Assembly: GCA_009760855.2 (NCBI GenBank)
Contig: WPIO01000111.1
Span: forward strand, 806,001-870,000
DNA length: 64,000 nt
Direction of reading: 5' to 3'
DNA from: Cristatella mucedo
Lineage: Eukaryota > Bryozoa > Phylactolaemata > Cristatellidae
The notes under the pieces were generated by a model. The model saw nothing but the letters and a program-made list of their open reading frames with translations, did not search any database and was not told the origin of the DNA. How positions within the stretch are numbered: the stretch's first letter is position 1; each line of letters starts with the position of its first letter. Positions 25,908 through 36,299 of the stretch are shown here, in pieces. A program made the position numbers and the translations under genes.

Positions 25908-26047
25908 ATGGCGACGTCCTTCGAGATAGCATTCTTGATGATTCTCTCGTCGGTGCTCACCGCAGCCTTCATAGCGCTCTGGCCTTACTTATACCACTTG
26001 ACGCTGCTCGACAGATCTGAGCTCGATAAAAAGTCGGACTGCGTTCG
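25908..26047 (+). CDS. Family gene B, exon 1: membrane anchor
   Basis: This exon encodes 46 residues plus two bases of a split Arg codon. The donor is CG|GTAAGT, phase 2. The start chosen at 25,908 (MATSFEIAF...) matches the short N-termini of genes A, D and E. An in-frame upstream ATG at 25,755 would add 51 residues that are Ala/Ser-rich and not hydrophobic. The span is about residues 7-30 (AFLMILSSVLTAAFIALWPY, from Ala8), followed by a charged stretch DRSELDKKSD. Upstream of the gene, 25,640-25,690 carries a short tandem repeat of GGTTCCGGTGCTCC type. It joins the exon at 27,849 across a 1.8-kb intron. The pairing rests on matching phase, the shared gene structure and strand. Confidence 0.62.
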
Positions 26048-26440
26048 GTAAGTGATCGCGCCGAAAGCGATCGCCGCCGCGAGCGCGACGTCAATCGCAT
26101 TCGACGCCGGCGGCGGCTTCCTGCCGCTCGCTGGTCCCCCCCCCGCGCGGCTGTGACTGCGGAGGCGGTGGAAGCTGCGGCTTCTGCGAACGAGCGACGC
26201 TGTCGCCGTCGTATACGTGTAGTATATAAGTGTGTAGTGTTGCTGCTTGCTTGGAATCCAGCCGCCGCTCTTCTACGCTCTGCACAGGCACGCCCGAGCG
26301 CCGCTTACGCGTCGCCCGAGTGGCCCGTCGGTATGAGCGGCGTGCACAGGTCACGTGCGGCATACGACAAGGGGCGGGCCTCTTGACTGCAGTTTAATCC
26401 GCGGGCCCGTCGGTAGAGCGTTAAACGCGACAGCAAACCT

Positions 26441-26575
26441 CTCTGTCTGTCGGTCTGTCTGTCTGTCGGTCGGTCTGTCTGTCTGTCTCTCTGTCTGTCC
26501 CTCTGTCTGTCTCTCTAATATCTAATAGTATCTAATATCTAATGTCTGTCTGTCTGTCTCTCTAATATCTAATGG
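26441..26575. repeat. (GTCT)n with TAATATC units, in the gene B intron
   Basis: GTCT/CGGT tetranucleotides to 26,516 are followed by TCTAATATCTAATG units mixed with more GTCT. Confidence 0.9.
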
Positions 26576-26584
26576 TAACAATAA

Positions 26585-26705
26585 CAAAATTGAAATAGTG
26601 CCCTCGGAGAATTTTACATTTTACATCTAAAATTTACATTTAATTAATTAATTTACATTTACATTTAGCACTTTAAATTTGCTGCAAAGGAAGCAGGATA
26701 TCTTG
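26585..26705 (-). mobile_element. LINE-A 3' tail fragment with ATTTACATTT repeats
   Basis: AGTGCCCTCGGAGAATTTTAC and TTTAAATTTGCTGCAAAGGAA are the reverse complement of the LINE-A 3' end. A short ATTTACATTT-type repeat separates them. It lies in the intron of gene B. Confidence 0.55.
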
Positions 26706-27589
26706 TAGTGGCTAGACTGTTCGAACTACTACCGCTCATACATCTTGAGTCGGATAAACTCCAGGGATTGACCAACTATAATGTCTATCTATACGCTAGA
26801 CCAGAGTCTTCACAAATGCGCTCAATGCCGGCGGTAACTCGGTCGGCAGGAAGAGGAGACAGTCTCCACAACACTCCCCGGCTTTACATTGGCTCATCGC
26901 ACGCACCATTGTAGCGCTCGGAATGGGCGAGGCAGAGCTCAGCGTTTCGAGAAGCCGTGAGGCTTTGCCAGAATTGCAAGGCAATACTTGGCCTCCAACT
27001 CCGGAGGCTGGTCGCGGCGTGCCCTGGAAGTTTCACTCGTGCCGATCGTCTGACGACAGATATAACTGCTACCCCAGTCCTTTATCCGCCCTTCTTCTCA
27101 TTTTGACGCAACGGCTGTGTTGTTCTCTCCTCCAGTCGTTCTCGATTCAACTCTATTCGACCACCCCTTAGTCTACTAGCTCATAGACTCGTCTTCCTTA
27201 TTTACTACCAATCGCTATCGGGCAACTGGCTATTGGAGCTGGACTCCTCTAAGCTGCAGGCAGCCGACGCCACCCTTCTAGCACACCGCCTTAACTGTCA
27301 TGGTCACTTGTCATCTAAACCATCTCAATTCCATGCGGCGCGCGATACTTTTGAGCAACTCCTGTTTAACAACCACACGCCAGCTCACCGTAGTTCATGC
27401 CTTGTGCTGAATGTACTGCAATATATTTACTACCTTCTGTCGCCCCACAAAGCTAGAACGACTAAATGGGCGTTAGACGAGAGAGCTGTCTACTGCGCAC
27501 CGAAGGCTTCGACGGACTTGGGTGCCCGTATTGGCGGTAGCCCACAGACCTCGTCTGGCACTGCAAATTAAAAGCTGGGTTATCTGGCT

Positions 27590-27750
27590 AATCGAAAGCT
27601 GGCTTACCGGCCTCTCTTTTTGTAAGCGGTAAAAGAGCCTTTACGGCTATCAGCACCGCTTGCAGCGGGAATACGTGATCGCCCAACGCCGGATTCGAAC
27701 CCACGGCTTTGGTAACGAGGTCGAGAAGAGAAACCGTCTTACAGACAAGC
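27590..27750 (-). mobile_element. SINE-B copy in the gene B intron
   Basis: GGTAAAAGAGCCTTTACGGC, GATCGCCCAACGCCGGATTC, GAACCCACGGCTTTGG: reverse-orientation SINE-B, ending about 100 bp before the exon 2 acceptor. Confidence 0.65.
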
Positions 27751-27848
27751 CGACTCTTGCCTCAAGTCGCCACAAGTCGTACAAAAAAAAGTCGTACAGC
27801 CAAGTCTCACGTCCGTGCGTTTGGTAACTCTGAGCGCTCCCGTTGCAG

Positions 27849-28311
27849 GCGTGCGAACGCTCGCCCCGAAGCGTGCTCGAGGAGGGCGACGGACGGCGGC
27901 GAACGGCGGACGCCGAGCGCACTTCCTCGCCTCTCTCAGCAGCCGATGCGCTCGACGCAAGGGCCGTCGAAATCCGCCGTCGCATTCGCATCGATCGCGG
28001 CCGAGAAGGCGGCGGCGAAGGCGAAAGCGGCGGCGGCGGCGAAGGCGGAAGCTTCGGCGCCGGCTGCTGCTCGCGCGCGCGCTCCGGCGCCAGAGTCGGC
28101 CGCCTCGCGAGCGGCCGCGGCAGCCCGCGCGCCGGCCGCGCGTGCTGCCGTGGCCGCCTCGGCGAGCGCGCGGCCCGCCCCGTTCAAGCTGCCTAGCGCG
28201 GCCGGACCGTGCGGCTTTCGACGTCGCACGGCCGAAGACGAGGCGCAAGCCCCGAGCCCCGCGTCGATGGAGCGTCTGCACAGGATCCTCAGCGTCGCCC
28301 GTGGCGGCGGC

Positions 28312-28347
<36 letters not shown>

Positions 28348-29199
28348 TGCGAGCGACCGGCCGCGTGCTGGGAGGAAAGGAATCGCGAGCGGCGAAGCCT
28401 CGCGAGCTTCCGGCGCGAGCTGGCCGCAGGCTCGCTCGCGGGCTTGGACCCAGAGTCGGTAGCGGCGTCGACCAAATGGCGGAGCTGCGTCCCCGCAGCT
28501 GCTCGAAGGGAACGCGTCAGCTCGCAGAGGCAGCACACGACGCAGCCTCCGCCGTTCCGGGCGCATCCGCCATTCGAGGGGGCCGAAGCTCGCGGCGGCA
28601 GCGGCGACGACGGCGAAGCCATCGCCGCCGCCGCACCTTCGGAGCTGCCGCGTCTGCCTGCGACGCCGCCGCCGCCGCCGCATGTTTGCTCGTCGAGCTC
28701 TCGCCCGCCGATCATCATCTGCGAGCCGTCGACGCCGCTCGAGAAGCCGACGGCGGCGCCGCCGGACGGCAGCCTGCCGCCGCCAGTGACGCATGCGCAA
28801 AACGCTGCGACCGATGCCGATCGACTGGCCGTGCCTACGTTTGGCGAAGCCCGTCGGCGCATGAGCGAGGCCGCTGCCAACGCCGCGGCGATGAGAGAAG
28901 CTAGCAATGACAGTCCGGAGCCCGTGTCCGTTGACCCCTCTCCGAAAGTGCAGCTGGTGCCGGCGGAGCAGCAGGTGCCGGCGGAGCAGCAGGTGCCGGC
29001 GGAGCAGCAGGTGCCGGCGGAGCAGCAGGTGCCGGCGGAGCAGCAGGTGCCGGCGGAGCAGCAGGTGCCGCCTAAACCGCCAGCGCCGCCGCCGCGGGCT
29101 CAGCCGCGGCGGCGTACCTTGACGCCAATCCACGCGCCCAGCATTTTCGGGCCCTATCGAACTAGGCAGCGTGACCCCGCGACGCACGGTCGCATTTGA
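27849..29199 (+). CDS. Family gene B, exon 2: long Ala/Gly/Pro-rich tail
   Basis: The acceptor is CGTTGCAG|G; the first base completes a CGG Arg codon, so the phase (2) and frame match exon 1. The joined protein has 496 residues. The tail, in order, has an Ala/Lys helix-like stretch (AAEKAAAKAKAAAAAKAEA), a further Ala/Arg/Pro region, SMERLHRILSVARG, a poly-Gly run (about residues 198-213), Pro-rich blocks, EPSTPLEKP, then six perfect copies of VPAEQQ (residues 417-452, 18-bp DNA units at 28,957-29,064), and a basic C-terminus. No enzyme domain is visible. The antisense frame is also open over nearly the whole exon, but that is a by-product of GC-rich codon use. A SINE-B copy ends about 100 bp before the acceptor. 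Function unknown. Confidence 0.62.
28957..29064 (+). repeat. Coding minisatellite in gene B (VPAEQQ x6)
   Basis: Six identical 18-bp units (GTGCCGGCGGAGCAGCAG) encode VPAEQQ. A degenerate seventh (VPPKPP) follows. Sequence identity between units implies recent expansion. Confidence 0.9.
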
Positions 29200-29270
29200 A
29201 AAAAAAACGACGAAAGGATCATAGCGACTTTTGTGAAGTACTGATTGATTGATAAAATAGAGTCTTACAC

Positions 29271-29302
29271 GAATGCTCCTGTTTCTCGCAACAGGAGCAT
29301 TC
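29271..29302 (+). promoter_or_regulatory. Perfect stem-loop after gene B
   Basis: GAATGCTCCTGTT and AACAGGAGCATTC form a perfect 13-bp stem with a TCTCGC loop, 72 bases after the gene B stop codon. If the transcript extends this far, it would be a 3' UTR hairpin. Role unknown. Confidence 0.5.
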
Positions 29303-29959
29303 CGAGTCCTTTCGATTCGTTCTTTGTGCGCTCGTGCTCGCTGTTACGGAAGCATGATCAAATGGGTTGTGTTAGCGTGCACAGAGTGCCTAGAAAAAGT
29401 CGACGGGACTATACTGCTGTCATACAACCTATTCATACAACTCGCGTAAAGAAGTAGTCGGGTTCAGCTGGGCGCTTGCTTACTATCGGGTGCCACTGGA
29501 CTGCGAAATGGATGCTGCCGCGCACAGGCTGAGGACGAAATCGGATTCGATGCCCGAGGGCCCGCCCTACTGGAACCGCATCTCTCGACTGGCAGCATTA
29601 ATGGTGCGTGAAAATATAGATATATAGCTGCGTGAGACTGGGTGGAAGTTCGCAAATTATCCCGCGTTTACGCTGATTTCTTGACAAGTGTCATTGCAGC
29701 GGTGTTTTGGATGAATTCGGCCCAACAGGATATTTTCAAATTTCTTTTTAGTACGCGGCAGAAAAATGGCTGCTTCACAAGGACTGTCTTAGACGTAGAT
29801 GAATGGCGAAATGCAGCAGGGGCAGGGGCAATTTTGAGGATGGGGATTGAGGCATGGAGGAGGAAAAGGCAAGAGTCCAGCGGCAACGTTGCAGCGGGGG
29901 GGGGGGGGTGTTCCAGCGGGGGATGCTATAGCCGGGGATGTTACAGCGGGGAATGTTAC

Positions 29960-30459
29960 AGCTTGAGGAGGTTACAGCTTGAAGAGGTTACAGCTTGAAG
30001 AGGTTACAGCTTGAATAGGGTTACAGCTTGAAGAGGTTACAGCTTGAAGAGGTTACAGCTTGAAGAGGTTACAGCTTGAGGAGGTTACAGCTTGAGGAGG
30101 TTTCAGCTTGAGGAGGTTTCAGCTTGAGGAGGTTTCAGCTTGAGGATGTTACAACTTGAGGAGGTTACAGCTTGAAGAGGTTACAGCTTGAGGAGGTTAC
30201 AACTTGAGGAGGTTACAGCTTGAGGGGCTTACAGCTTGAAGAGATTACAGCTTGAGGAGGTTACAGCTTGAGGAGGCTTCAGCTTGAGGAGGTTTCAGCT
30301 TGAAGAGGTTACAGCTTGAGGAGATTACAGGTTGAAGAGGTTACAGCTTGAGGAGGTTACACCTTGAGGAGGTTACAGCTTGAGGGGGTTACAGCTTGAA
30401 GAGATTGCAGCTTGAAGAGGTTTCAGCTTGAGGAGGTTTCAGCTTGAGGAGGTTACAAC
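29960..30459. repeat. 16-bp minisatellite (GAGGTTACAGCTTGAA)
   Basis: About 31 tandem copies of GAGGTTACAGCTTGAA with variants (TTTCAGC, TTACAAC, GAGGAGG). A G10-11 run and related GGGGATGTTACAGC units precede it from 29,896. No coding frame is kept and no spacers are present. Confidence 0.9.
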
Positions 30460-30479
30460 GTGGATATTGCAACGAGAGA

Positions 30480-31430
30480 TGCTACAGCGGAGGATGCTAT
30501 AGTGGGGTGGAGGGGTCTCAGTCTTGCACTCCAATCTATTCATTCTCTTGTTAGAATGGATTCTTTGACCCAATCTATCTTGCCTGGAAAACAAATTGAA
30601 AAAGGGAGTTTTCTGCCAGATCTCTACGAGCATCGCCAGGTTTGACAAGGGAGTTGTTTCAGGTGGCTGTCTCGAGTTCATCATGCGATAAGCCCAAATA
30701 AGTTTCGCTGGCTATTCAAGAATTTATTTCGCGTCCCGTGACCTTGCTCGACCTTGCTTGCCTAGCGGCTGACAAGCGAGGTCTGCATTGCTTTGGCTTC
30801 GTTCGGAGGGCGGTCGGTACTCCTGGTGACATGAACGCCTTCGGAGAAATCGTCATAGCAGGCGTAAATTTCGTCTAAATCCATTTGGATTTTAGACCGC
30901 TCCGCATCTAAGGACAGCTGCTCTTTACTTAAAAAATATCACAAGCGCTTCGGACCGCAGCTGAGTGCAATTCTTCATTGTTATTTTGCGGAAAATGACG
31001 CGTCTCCACGACCGCCGCAGAGTACATCTATCAATCAAGCTTTGACACGGAGCTCCTATGAGCGGAAAGGTCAGAGGTATCTCGAGGCGTGGTATCCGCT
31101 CAGCACTGCTGCCTGTGGCATGCAGGGCGCTCAGGGCACTCCAGCGAGCGCATAGCACGAGCTCTTCTACGCTATAATAACAATAATAATATTAATAATA
31201 CCACTTTGGCTAAAGCATCTAAGTGAATCTTGAGTTGAATTGTTAGGCTCGAAAATCTCAGAGGACACAGTTAATTAAATTGCCTAAATCACCTAGTCTA
31301 CCACCGTAGCAGCAGTCCGTCACGCCTGTCCGTCTAGTCTTCTGAAAATTGTGACGCTCCTCATTTCAGCGTTGTCCTTCCTAACAGGAAATACTGTTTC
31401 TTGACTATAGTTTCAATTGATAAGCGATGA
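30480..31430. other. No gene seen
   Basis: Unique-looking sequence after the 16-bp minisatellite. Frames under 80 codons. Confidence 0.55.
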
Positions 31431-31439
31431 TGCATCAAC

Positions 31440-31640
31440 ATCTGATGTTTTTCCTGATGACTGACCTTGCATGCTGACGGTGTGCATGTCGCCTCTAACC
31501 AAGCTATGCATGCTGACATTGGGTACACTACCACTAACCATTCGATCATACTTCCGTTGCAGCATATTTTAAGTGCCTAGGCAAATATTAAGCTCTCCGA
31601 GATCACCGCGCAAATGTATTATAATAACAATTATTAAGAA
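31440..31640 (+). mobile_element. LINE-A 3' UTR fragment
   Basis: It keeps GCATGCTGAC repeats, CCACTAACCATTCGATCAT and AAGTGCCTAGGCAAATATTA, followed by an A/T-rich tail. Confidence 0.6.
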
Positions 31641-31784
31641 TTTTAGTAGCAACTGCTCTCAATCGCGACTAGCGAATGGCGATGTCAATCGGAGCAGTGG
31701 GTCAGCGGAGGTACACTTCAGATGGCATTTGCCTAGACTTCAGCTCGCGACCTTAAAATTAACCTCGAAACCTCGCCTACAATG

Positions 31785-31915
31785 TTCGGTGGCCGTGGGT
31801 TCAAATCCTGCAGCTGGGCGATTCTTTATTGCCAACCGCAAGCGGTGGCGGTAGCCGATGAGGCTCTTCTGGCTCGCTATGCAATTGTGGCTGTTAAATC
31901 AGCTGCTATTCTTAT
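31785..31915 (+). mobile_element. SINE-B copy
   Basis: GGCCGTGGGTTCAAATCCTGC, GGGCGATTCTTTATTGCC, then AGGCTCTTCTGGCTCGCTATGC. Confidence 0.65.
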
Positions 31916-32354
31916 TTCTCTGTATTTCACAGCCAATTTGCAGTAATTGTACCGCAACAGTTTGAAACAAACGCCCTTATCTTGCAGGCTATAACTATGA
32001 CATTATTATGTATTGTTTTACGCATTCGCACTCTAATTTGCGGCACAGAACGTCCGGGACATCTGCTGTGCAGAATGTAGGCGGAGCTGATCAGGGGGGC
32101 GTTGGGTTGAATGGAACCGATGGTTGAGGCCAGCGGTGCTGAGAGTAGTAGCAGGCGGAGCATTTCTACAATTGCGCCGGTCTCAAGTAGCGGCTGTCAC
32201 GTGGGACGAGCGCGAAGCGACAGCCGGGCTTCCCACTCCTTTGCAGCGAAGCCCGCAGGCCGCTGGCTCGCTGACCGCATGGCTGGTAAACCTCAGCCGG
32301 TCGCTGAGAGCTGAAGCGATGGCGGCCGAAGCTTTTCCTGCGCTCGGCAAGTGA

Positions 32355-32490
32355 GGCCGGCGAGCGAGCGAGCGAGCGAGCCTCATCGTCATCGTCATCG
32401 AGCCAGCCTCAACCTCGTCTTGTCGTCTGCTCGCTGGACACGACGAGCGAGACGACACGGCGTGCGACGAGACGACACGACGAGCGAGCC
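32355..32490. repeat. (GAGC)n, (CATCGT)n and GACGACACG repeats
   Basis: Short tandem repeats cluster just before the LINE-A copy at 32,540. A similar GCGA run is at 16,385-16,412. Confidence 0.8.
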
Positions 32491-32539
32491 TCATCGTGTC
32501 GTCTGCACGCTGGATGCGAGCTCCTCAAGCAACCAGTGG

Positions 32540-34075
32540 CGGACCAGCTGAACTCCTATATCGAAACCTCACACCTTGCTAGTAAGTTCTAGTCTGGCTT
32601 TAGAGCTAATCACTCCACAGAGTCAGCATTGCTTCGGGTATACAACGACCTGCTAAGGAATGCAGACATGGGTAGAGTGTCTCTGCTTGTTTTGCTCGAT
32701 CTTTCGGCAGCTTTTGATACTATCGATCGCAAAGTTGTTCTAGAGCGCCTCTCATCTCGCCTGGGCATCACTGGCACTGCTCTGCAGTAGTTCAGGTCCT
32801 ATCTCAGTGGGAGACTCCAGAGTATTGACGTGAATGGACAAAGATCATCTGAAGTACCTCTGAAATATGGAGTACCTCAGGGCTCTGTGCTAGGTCCGGT
32901 TCTTTTCAAGGTTTATACTCTCCCTCTTGCCGATGTGATTGCCAAGCACAATCTAGGCTTTCACTTCGATGCGGATGATACTGAGTGGTAACCTTTGCTT
33001 TGAGCCCTCTATGCCATCGAGCACCTCAAATTTTCTTAACTCACTTGCTGCATGTATTGATGGCATCCACACATGGATGGCAGCAAATTTTCTAAAACTA
33101 AACGATGATAAAACTAACTTACTAGTTATGGGCAAACCCAGTGAGATTCACAAATTGGAAAGCCTGAAGCTCAAAATTGGCTCTGCCAACATATCTCCTG
33201 TTGAATCAGCTCGAAATCTAGGTGTCATGTTCCAAAGTGACCTCTCGTTAGACGACCACATCAGCTCCACAGTCAAATCTGCCTACTTTCAGCTACAAAA
33301 CATTGCTAAAATTTGAGCTTGTTTAGATAAGGACACCACGTCCAAGTTGGTCTATGCATTCGTGACATCCCACCTCGATTTCTGCAACTCACTGCTTACT
33401 GGCCTACTGGCATGTGCGATCAGGCGATTACAGCTGGTGCAAAACTCCGCAGCTAGGCTTGTTTGTCGTGAGCGTTGCAGTTGCCACATCACACCACTTC
33501 TCGCCGACCTGCACTGGCTACCAGTCAAGCAACGGATTGACTTCAAGGTTTTGTCGCTCACTTTTAGGTCACTTCATTCTTTGGCTCCAGCCTATCTCTC
33601 AGATCTACTCCCCCACCAGGTCACACATCGTACCACCCGCTTTTCGGAATCCAACAGTCTACCAATACCCTGTACAAACCTCAAATTCTTTGGACACCGT
33701 GCATTTAGTTAATATGCTCCCAAAGCCTGGAACTCCCTCCCGACTTGCGTCAGAACATCCCCTGACTTGTCCAAAATTAAAAAGAACTTAAAAACACACC
33801 TATTTAGGACAGCATTTAGTGGGTCCCTGTGATTTGTCCTTGATGTGCTTATGTGTGCTGAAACTGTGCATGGTGCCACTAACCACATTTGCATGCTGAC
33901 CCTGTGCATGTAACCCCTAACCATGTTATTGATTTTGTTTGTTTATCAAGCATGATGTTACTCACCATTCAGTTGCATTTTCCTTTGCAGCAAATGTAAA
34001 GCATCTAGAAAGAGACTGTGTTAGCTGAGGGCGGTTTGTTAAGTTTATTATTATTATTAATATTATTATTATTAA
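32540..34075 (+). mobile_element. LINE-A copy (L2/CR1-like), longest reverse transcriptase segment
   Basis: This copy reaches further 5' than any other here. It shows LLVLLDLSAAFDTIDR (palm motif with the first catalytic Asp), then [19 protein letters not shown] (degraded YADD motif) and the C-terminal region to 33,7xx, with the usual 3' UTR and ATT tail. Stops at 32,788 (before FRSYLSG), at 32,989 and at 33,315 plus a frameshift near 32,980 make it a pseudogene. Confidence 0.85.
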
Positions 34076-34831
34076 ATCCTTCATTGCCGCGAGTCGGGCC
34101 GACTGCCGGCCCGACTTTATTACATATTCCGATTTTATTATTTATTCCGACTTTATTACATATTCCGATTGTATTACACATTCGATACATTTTCACGTGT
34201 CGATTGTTGACCATGGGAAAGGCGGCAGCTAGCCGTAAGCTTTGAAATGAAATTAATAAAAAAATATAAGCACGATAGCGTGAGCAGCATATCACACAGC
34301 ATCGGGTAGGAAGTCGGCAGCATTTTCGTCGCTGGCCAGGAAAAAAAAAAGTTGGAACTCGTGAATGCTACAGCAGAGCCACACACTCTACCTGCTGACT
34401 GTGTCTTTCTCAGCTGAGGCTATCTCAAAAATTACCGCGAACGAGTCTTTAGTCGGCGATTTTGCTTGAACTTGCCGGGTGGTTCGGGGATCGGTTAAAA
34501 CATCTCTTGCCTTTCGCCTAACGGCGATCGCTCGGCCACCGGCCGCTTGCCGCGCGACACACGACGCCGGGCTCGCGAAGCGCGCAGCAAACAAGCGAAC
34601 GCGTCGACTTCGGCCGATGCGGCGCCTCGAGCGCGCCAGGGAGCCGCGTGCGCCAATTGTCGACGCGCGCGGCATCGCGCGAGCTGCGACGCGCTCGATT
34701 CTTTCGCGCCGCCGCCGTCGCCGCCGTCGACTTTCGTCACCATCGCCGCTCGCGTTCGGTGCTATTTATTCAGTGACACTCAGCCTGACGCTCACGCAGA
34801 CGACATGGACATGTCGGCTCACGCAGACGAC

Positions 34832-35944
34832 ATGGACACGTCGAATTTACACTGGACTTTACAGACTTTACACAGGATGCTGTCGGCTGAGAATTTACAC
34901 TGGACGCTGCCTGGACTATTCTTGCTGGTCGCAGCTCCCGCGACGCTCGCATTAGTCGCGAGTCGCCTGCTGCGGACATGTTCGCCGAGCGCGAATGATC
35001 GGTACGTACGGTGTCGCATCGCTACGCTGCCTCGCGGCTCGCCTGCCCCCCCCCCCCCCCCCCGGCCGCCCGATTCCCCCGCCTCCCCCCTTCCACCTGA
35101 TTGGTCTGACGCTGTTGCTCTTCCCAGGCGCCAGTCGGCAGACGCTGACCGAGACGTCGCCGTTGCCTTGCGGCCGACGTCGCCGAATGCGAGACTGCCG
35201 CTGCTGCTCCGACGACGCGCTAGCGCTATCAAACGGTCGGCGGATCGTCGGCCGTCTGCTGCCACTGCCAGACAGAGGCCGGACCGCTCGCGCATCCGGC
35301 GTCTGTCTTTGCCCATTGGTCAGCTTTCCACGACCGCCGTCTCGGCGCGGCCGGCCGTCAGAGGAGCCGCCGACGCCGACGCCGCCGCAGCTGCCGGGGA
35401 CTTTGTGCGGCGAGTCGGCGCGAAGCCGGCAGCTGCTGCGATAGGCGGCCGCGATGCGACGGAAGCTCGCGACGACGTCCCGGTGACGCGCGGTAGCAGC
35501 GGCGGCAGAACCAGCAGCCGAGGCCCAAGTTGCGGCAGCTCGACTACGGACTGCCTTAGCGGCGGCGGTGACGGCCGCGTCAGCTGCGGCGGCAGCAACG
35601 GTCGAGGCAGCGCGCACGATTCGAGTTTGGCCGTCGCGAGACGGCGCCTCACGGTGGCCGTTTACCGGAACGAGGCTCCAAGCGTCGAGGCGCTCTGGGC
35701 CGCGGCGGCCGCCGGCGACGCTCGCCATCGAACGGCGGGCGTCGGAGGCGGCTGCGAGGAGAGCGGGCGAGCGGACGTCGGGCAGTGGACTGTCGCCGCT
35801 GCCGCTCCCGCCGCGGCGACTCGACCGCCGCACGCTGCCGTTCGCAGCACGTGGTCCGTCGCGAGCGAACCGCCGGCGAACGGCTACGCCGCGAGCTGGC
35901 GGCGCTACACCACCGACGACGCTCGCACGCGGCAATGGCGCTGA
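34832..35944 (+). CDS. Family gene C: putative single-pass membrane protein (2 exons)
   Basis: Model: exon 1 34,832-35,001, intron 35,002-35,127 (126 bp), exon 2 35,128-35,944, giving 328 residues. In-frame ATGs at 34,805 and 34,811 are alternatives; the start at 34,832 (MDTS...) resembles the MD starts of A and D. The donor is CG|GTACGT and the acceptor CTCTTCCCAG|G, phase 2, with Arg as split codon. Exon 1 contains NLHWTL twice, 19 residues apart, then a membrane segment at about 27-47 (PGLFLLVAAPATLALVASRL, from Pro27). The tail is Arg/Ala/Ser-rich, with VYRNEAPSVEAL as a possible variant of the gene A motif, and ends in WRRYTTDDARTRQWR. The intron length is a multiple of three and has no stop, so the unspliced frame stays open and adds a Pro-rich insert. 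A possible ATTAAA polyadenylation signal lies at 36,285. This is the most diverged of genes A to D. Confidence 0.55.
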   Translation: MDTSNLHWTLQTLHRMLSAENLHWTLPGLFLLVAAPATLALVASRLLRTCSPSANDRYVRCRIATLPRGSPAPPPPPRPPDSPASPLPPDWSDAVALPRRQSADADRDVAVALRPTSPNARLPLLLRRRASAIKRSADRRPSAATARQRPDRSRIRRLSLPIGQLSTTAVSARPAVRGAADADAAAAAGDFVRRVGAKPAAAAIGGRDATEARDDVPVTRGSSGGRTSSRGPSCGSSTTDCLSGGGDGRVSCGGSNGRGSAHDSSLAVARRRLTVAVYRNEAPSVEALWAAAAAGDARHRTAGVGGGCEESGRADVGQWTVAAAAPAAATRPPHAAVRSTWSVASEPPANGYAASWRRYTTDDARTRQWR

Positions 35945-36284
35945 CGGCGTCCAGTTACTGGTGCCGAAGCTGATCGGCGAGAGCGAGTCGCAAGCGAGCG
36001 ATCGGCCGGACTATGCGGACACGCGAGCGACTCGGTCGGCTCCGGCAGCGCCTCGACGTTCGGCTGATGGCTCTCTCTCCGAGTGCTGCGCAGCAGCTGC
36101 CGCATTTCAGCCGGTAGATCGCCGACGGTTGTTGCTTCCCGAAATTGTTGGTTGAAAACGAGGCGGTGGCTGCTCCGGACCGCTGAGAGCGAGTCTACTC
36201 TCGCGGTCGCGTCGTCGCAGATATCGTTGCAGCCGCTGCGACGCATTGGCGCAAGCTCCTCAATTTGTAACGATGGCGTTAAAT

Positions 36285-36290
36285 ATTAAA
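36285..36290 (+). terminator. Polyadenylation signal candidate, gene C
   Basis: ATTAAA lies about 340 bases after the gene C stop. Confidence 0.35.
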
Positions 36291-36299
36291 ACTATGGTA

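Noticed and set aside
27233..27571. 112-codon plus frame in the gene B intron
   Set aside because: No ATG start, no splice signals and no recognisable motif. Treated as chance.
27739..29187. 482-codon minus-strand frame opposite gene B exon 2
   Set aside because: A mirror of the GC-rich plus frame: Arg/Leu-rich, no splice support and starts on a non-ATG codon. The plus frame matches the exon 1 phase.
29464..29640. Coding-like frame containing MPEGPPYWNRISRLAALM
   Set aside because: The stretch matches the box B region of SINE-A (GGCTGAGG...GATTCGATGCCCGAGGG), so the frame is probably a diverged SINE.
29960..30459. CRISPR-like direct repeats (also 53,433-53,754)
   Set aside because: Repeats are head-to-tail without unique spacers, in an animal-type genome.
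23965..34075. Active LINE-A element
   Set aside because: Every copy lacks the 5' part. Those with the palm domain have stops, and the catalytic YxDD is altered.
34952..35935. 327-codon minus-strand frame opposite gene C
   Set aside because: Same GC-rich antisense effect. The plus strand has the membrane exon and matching splice sites.
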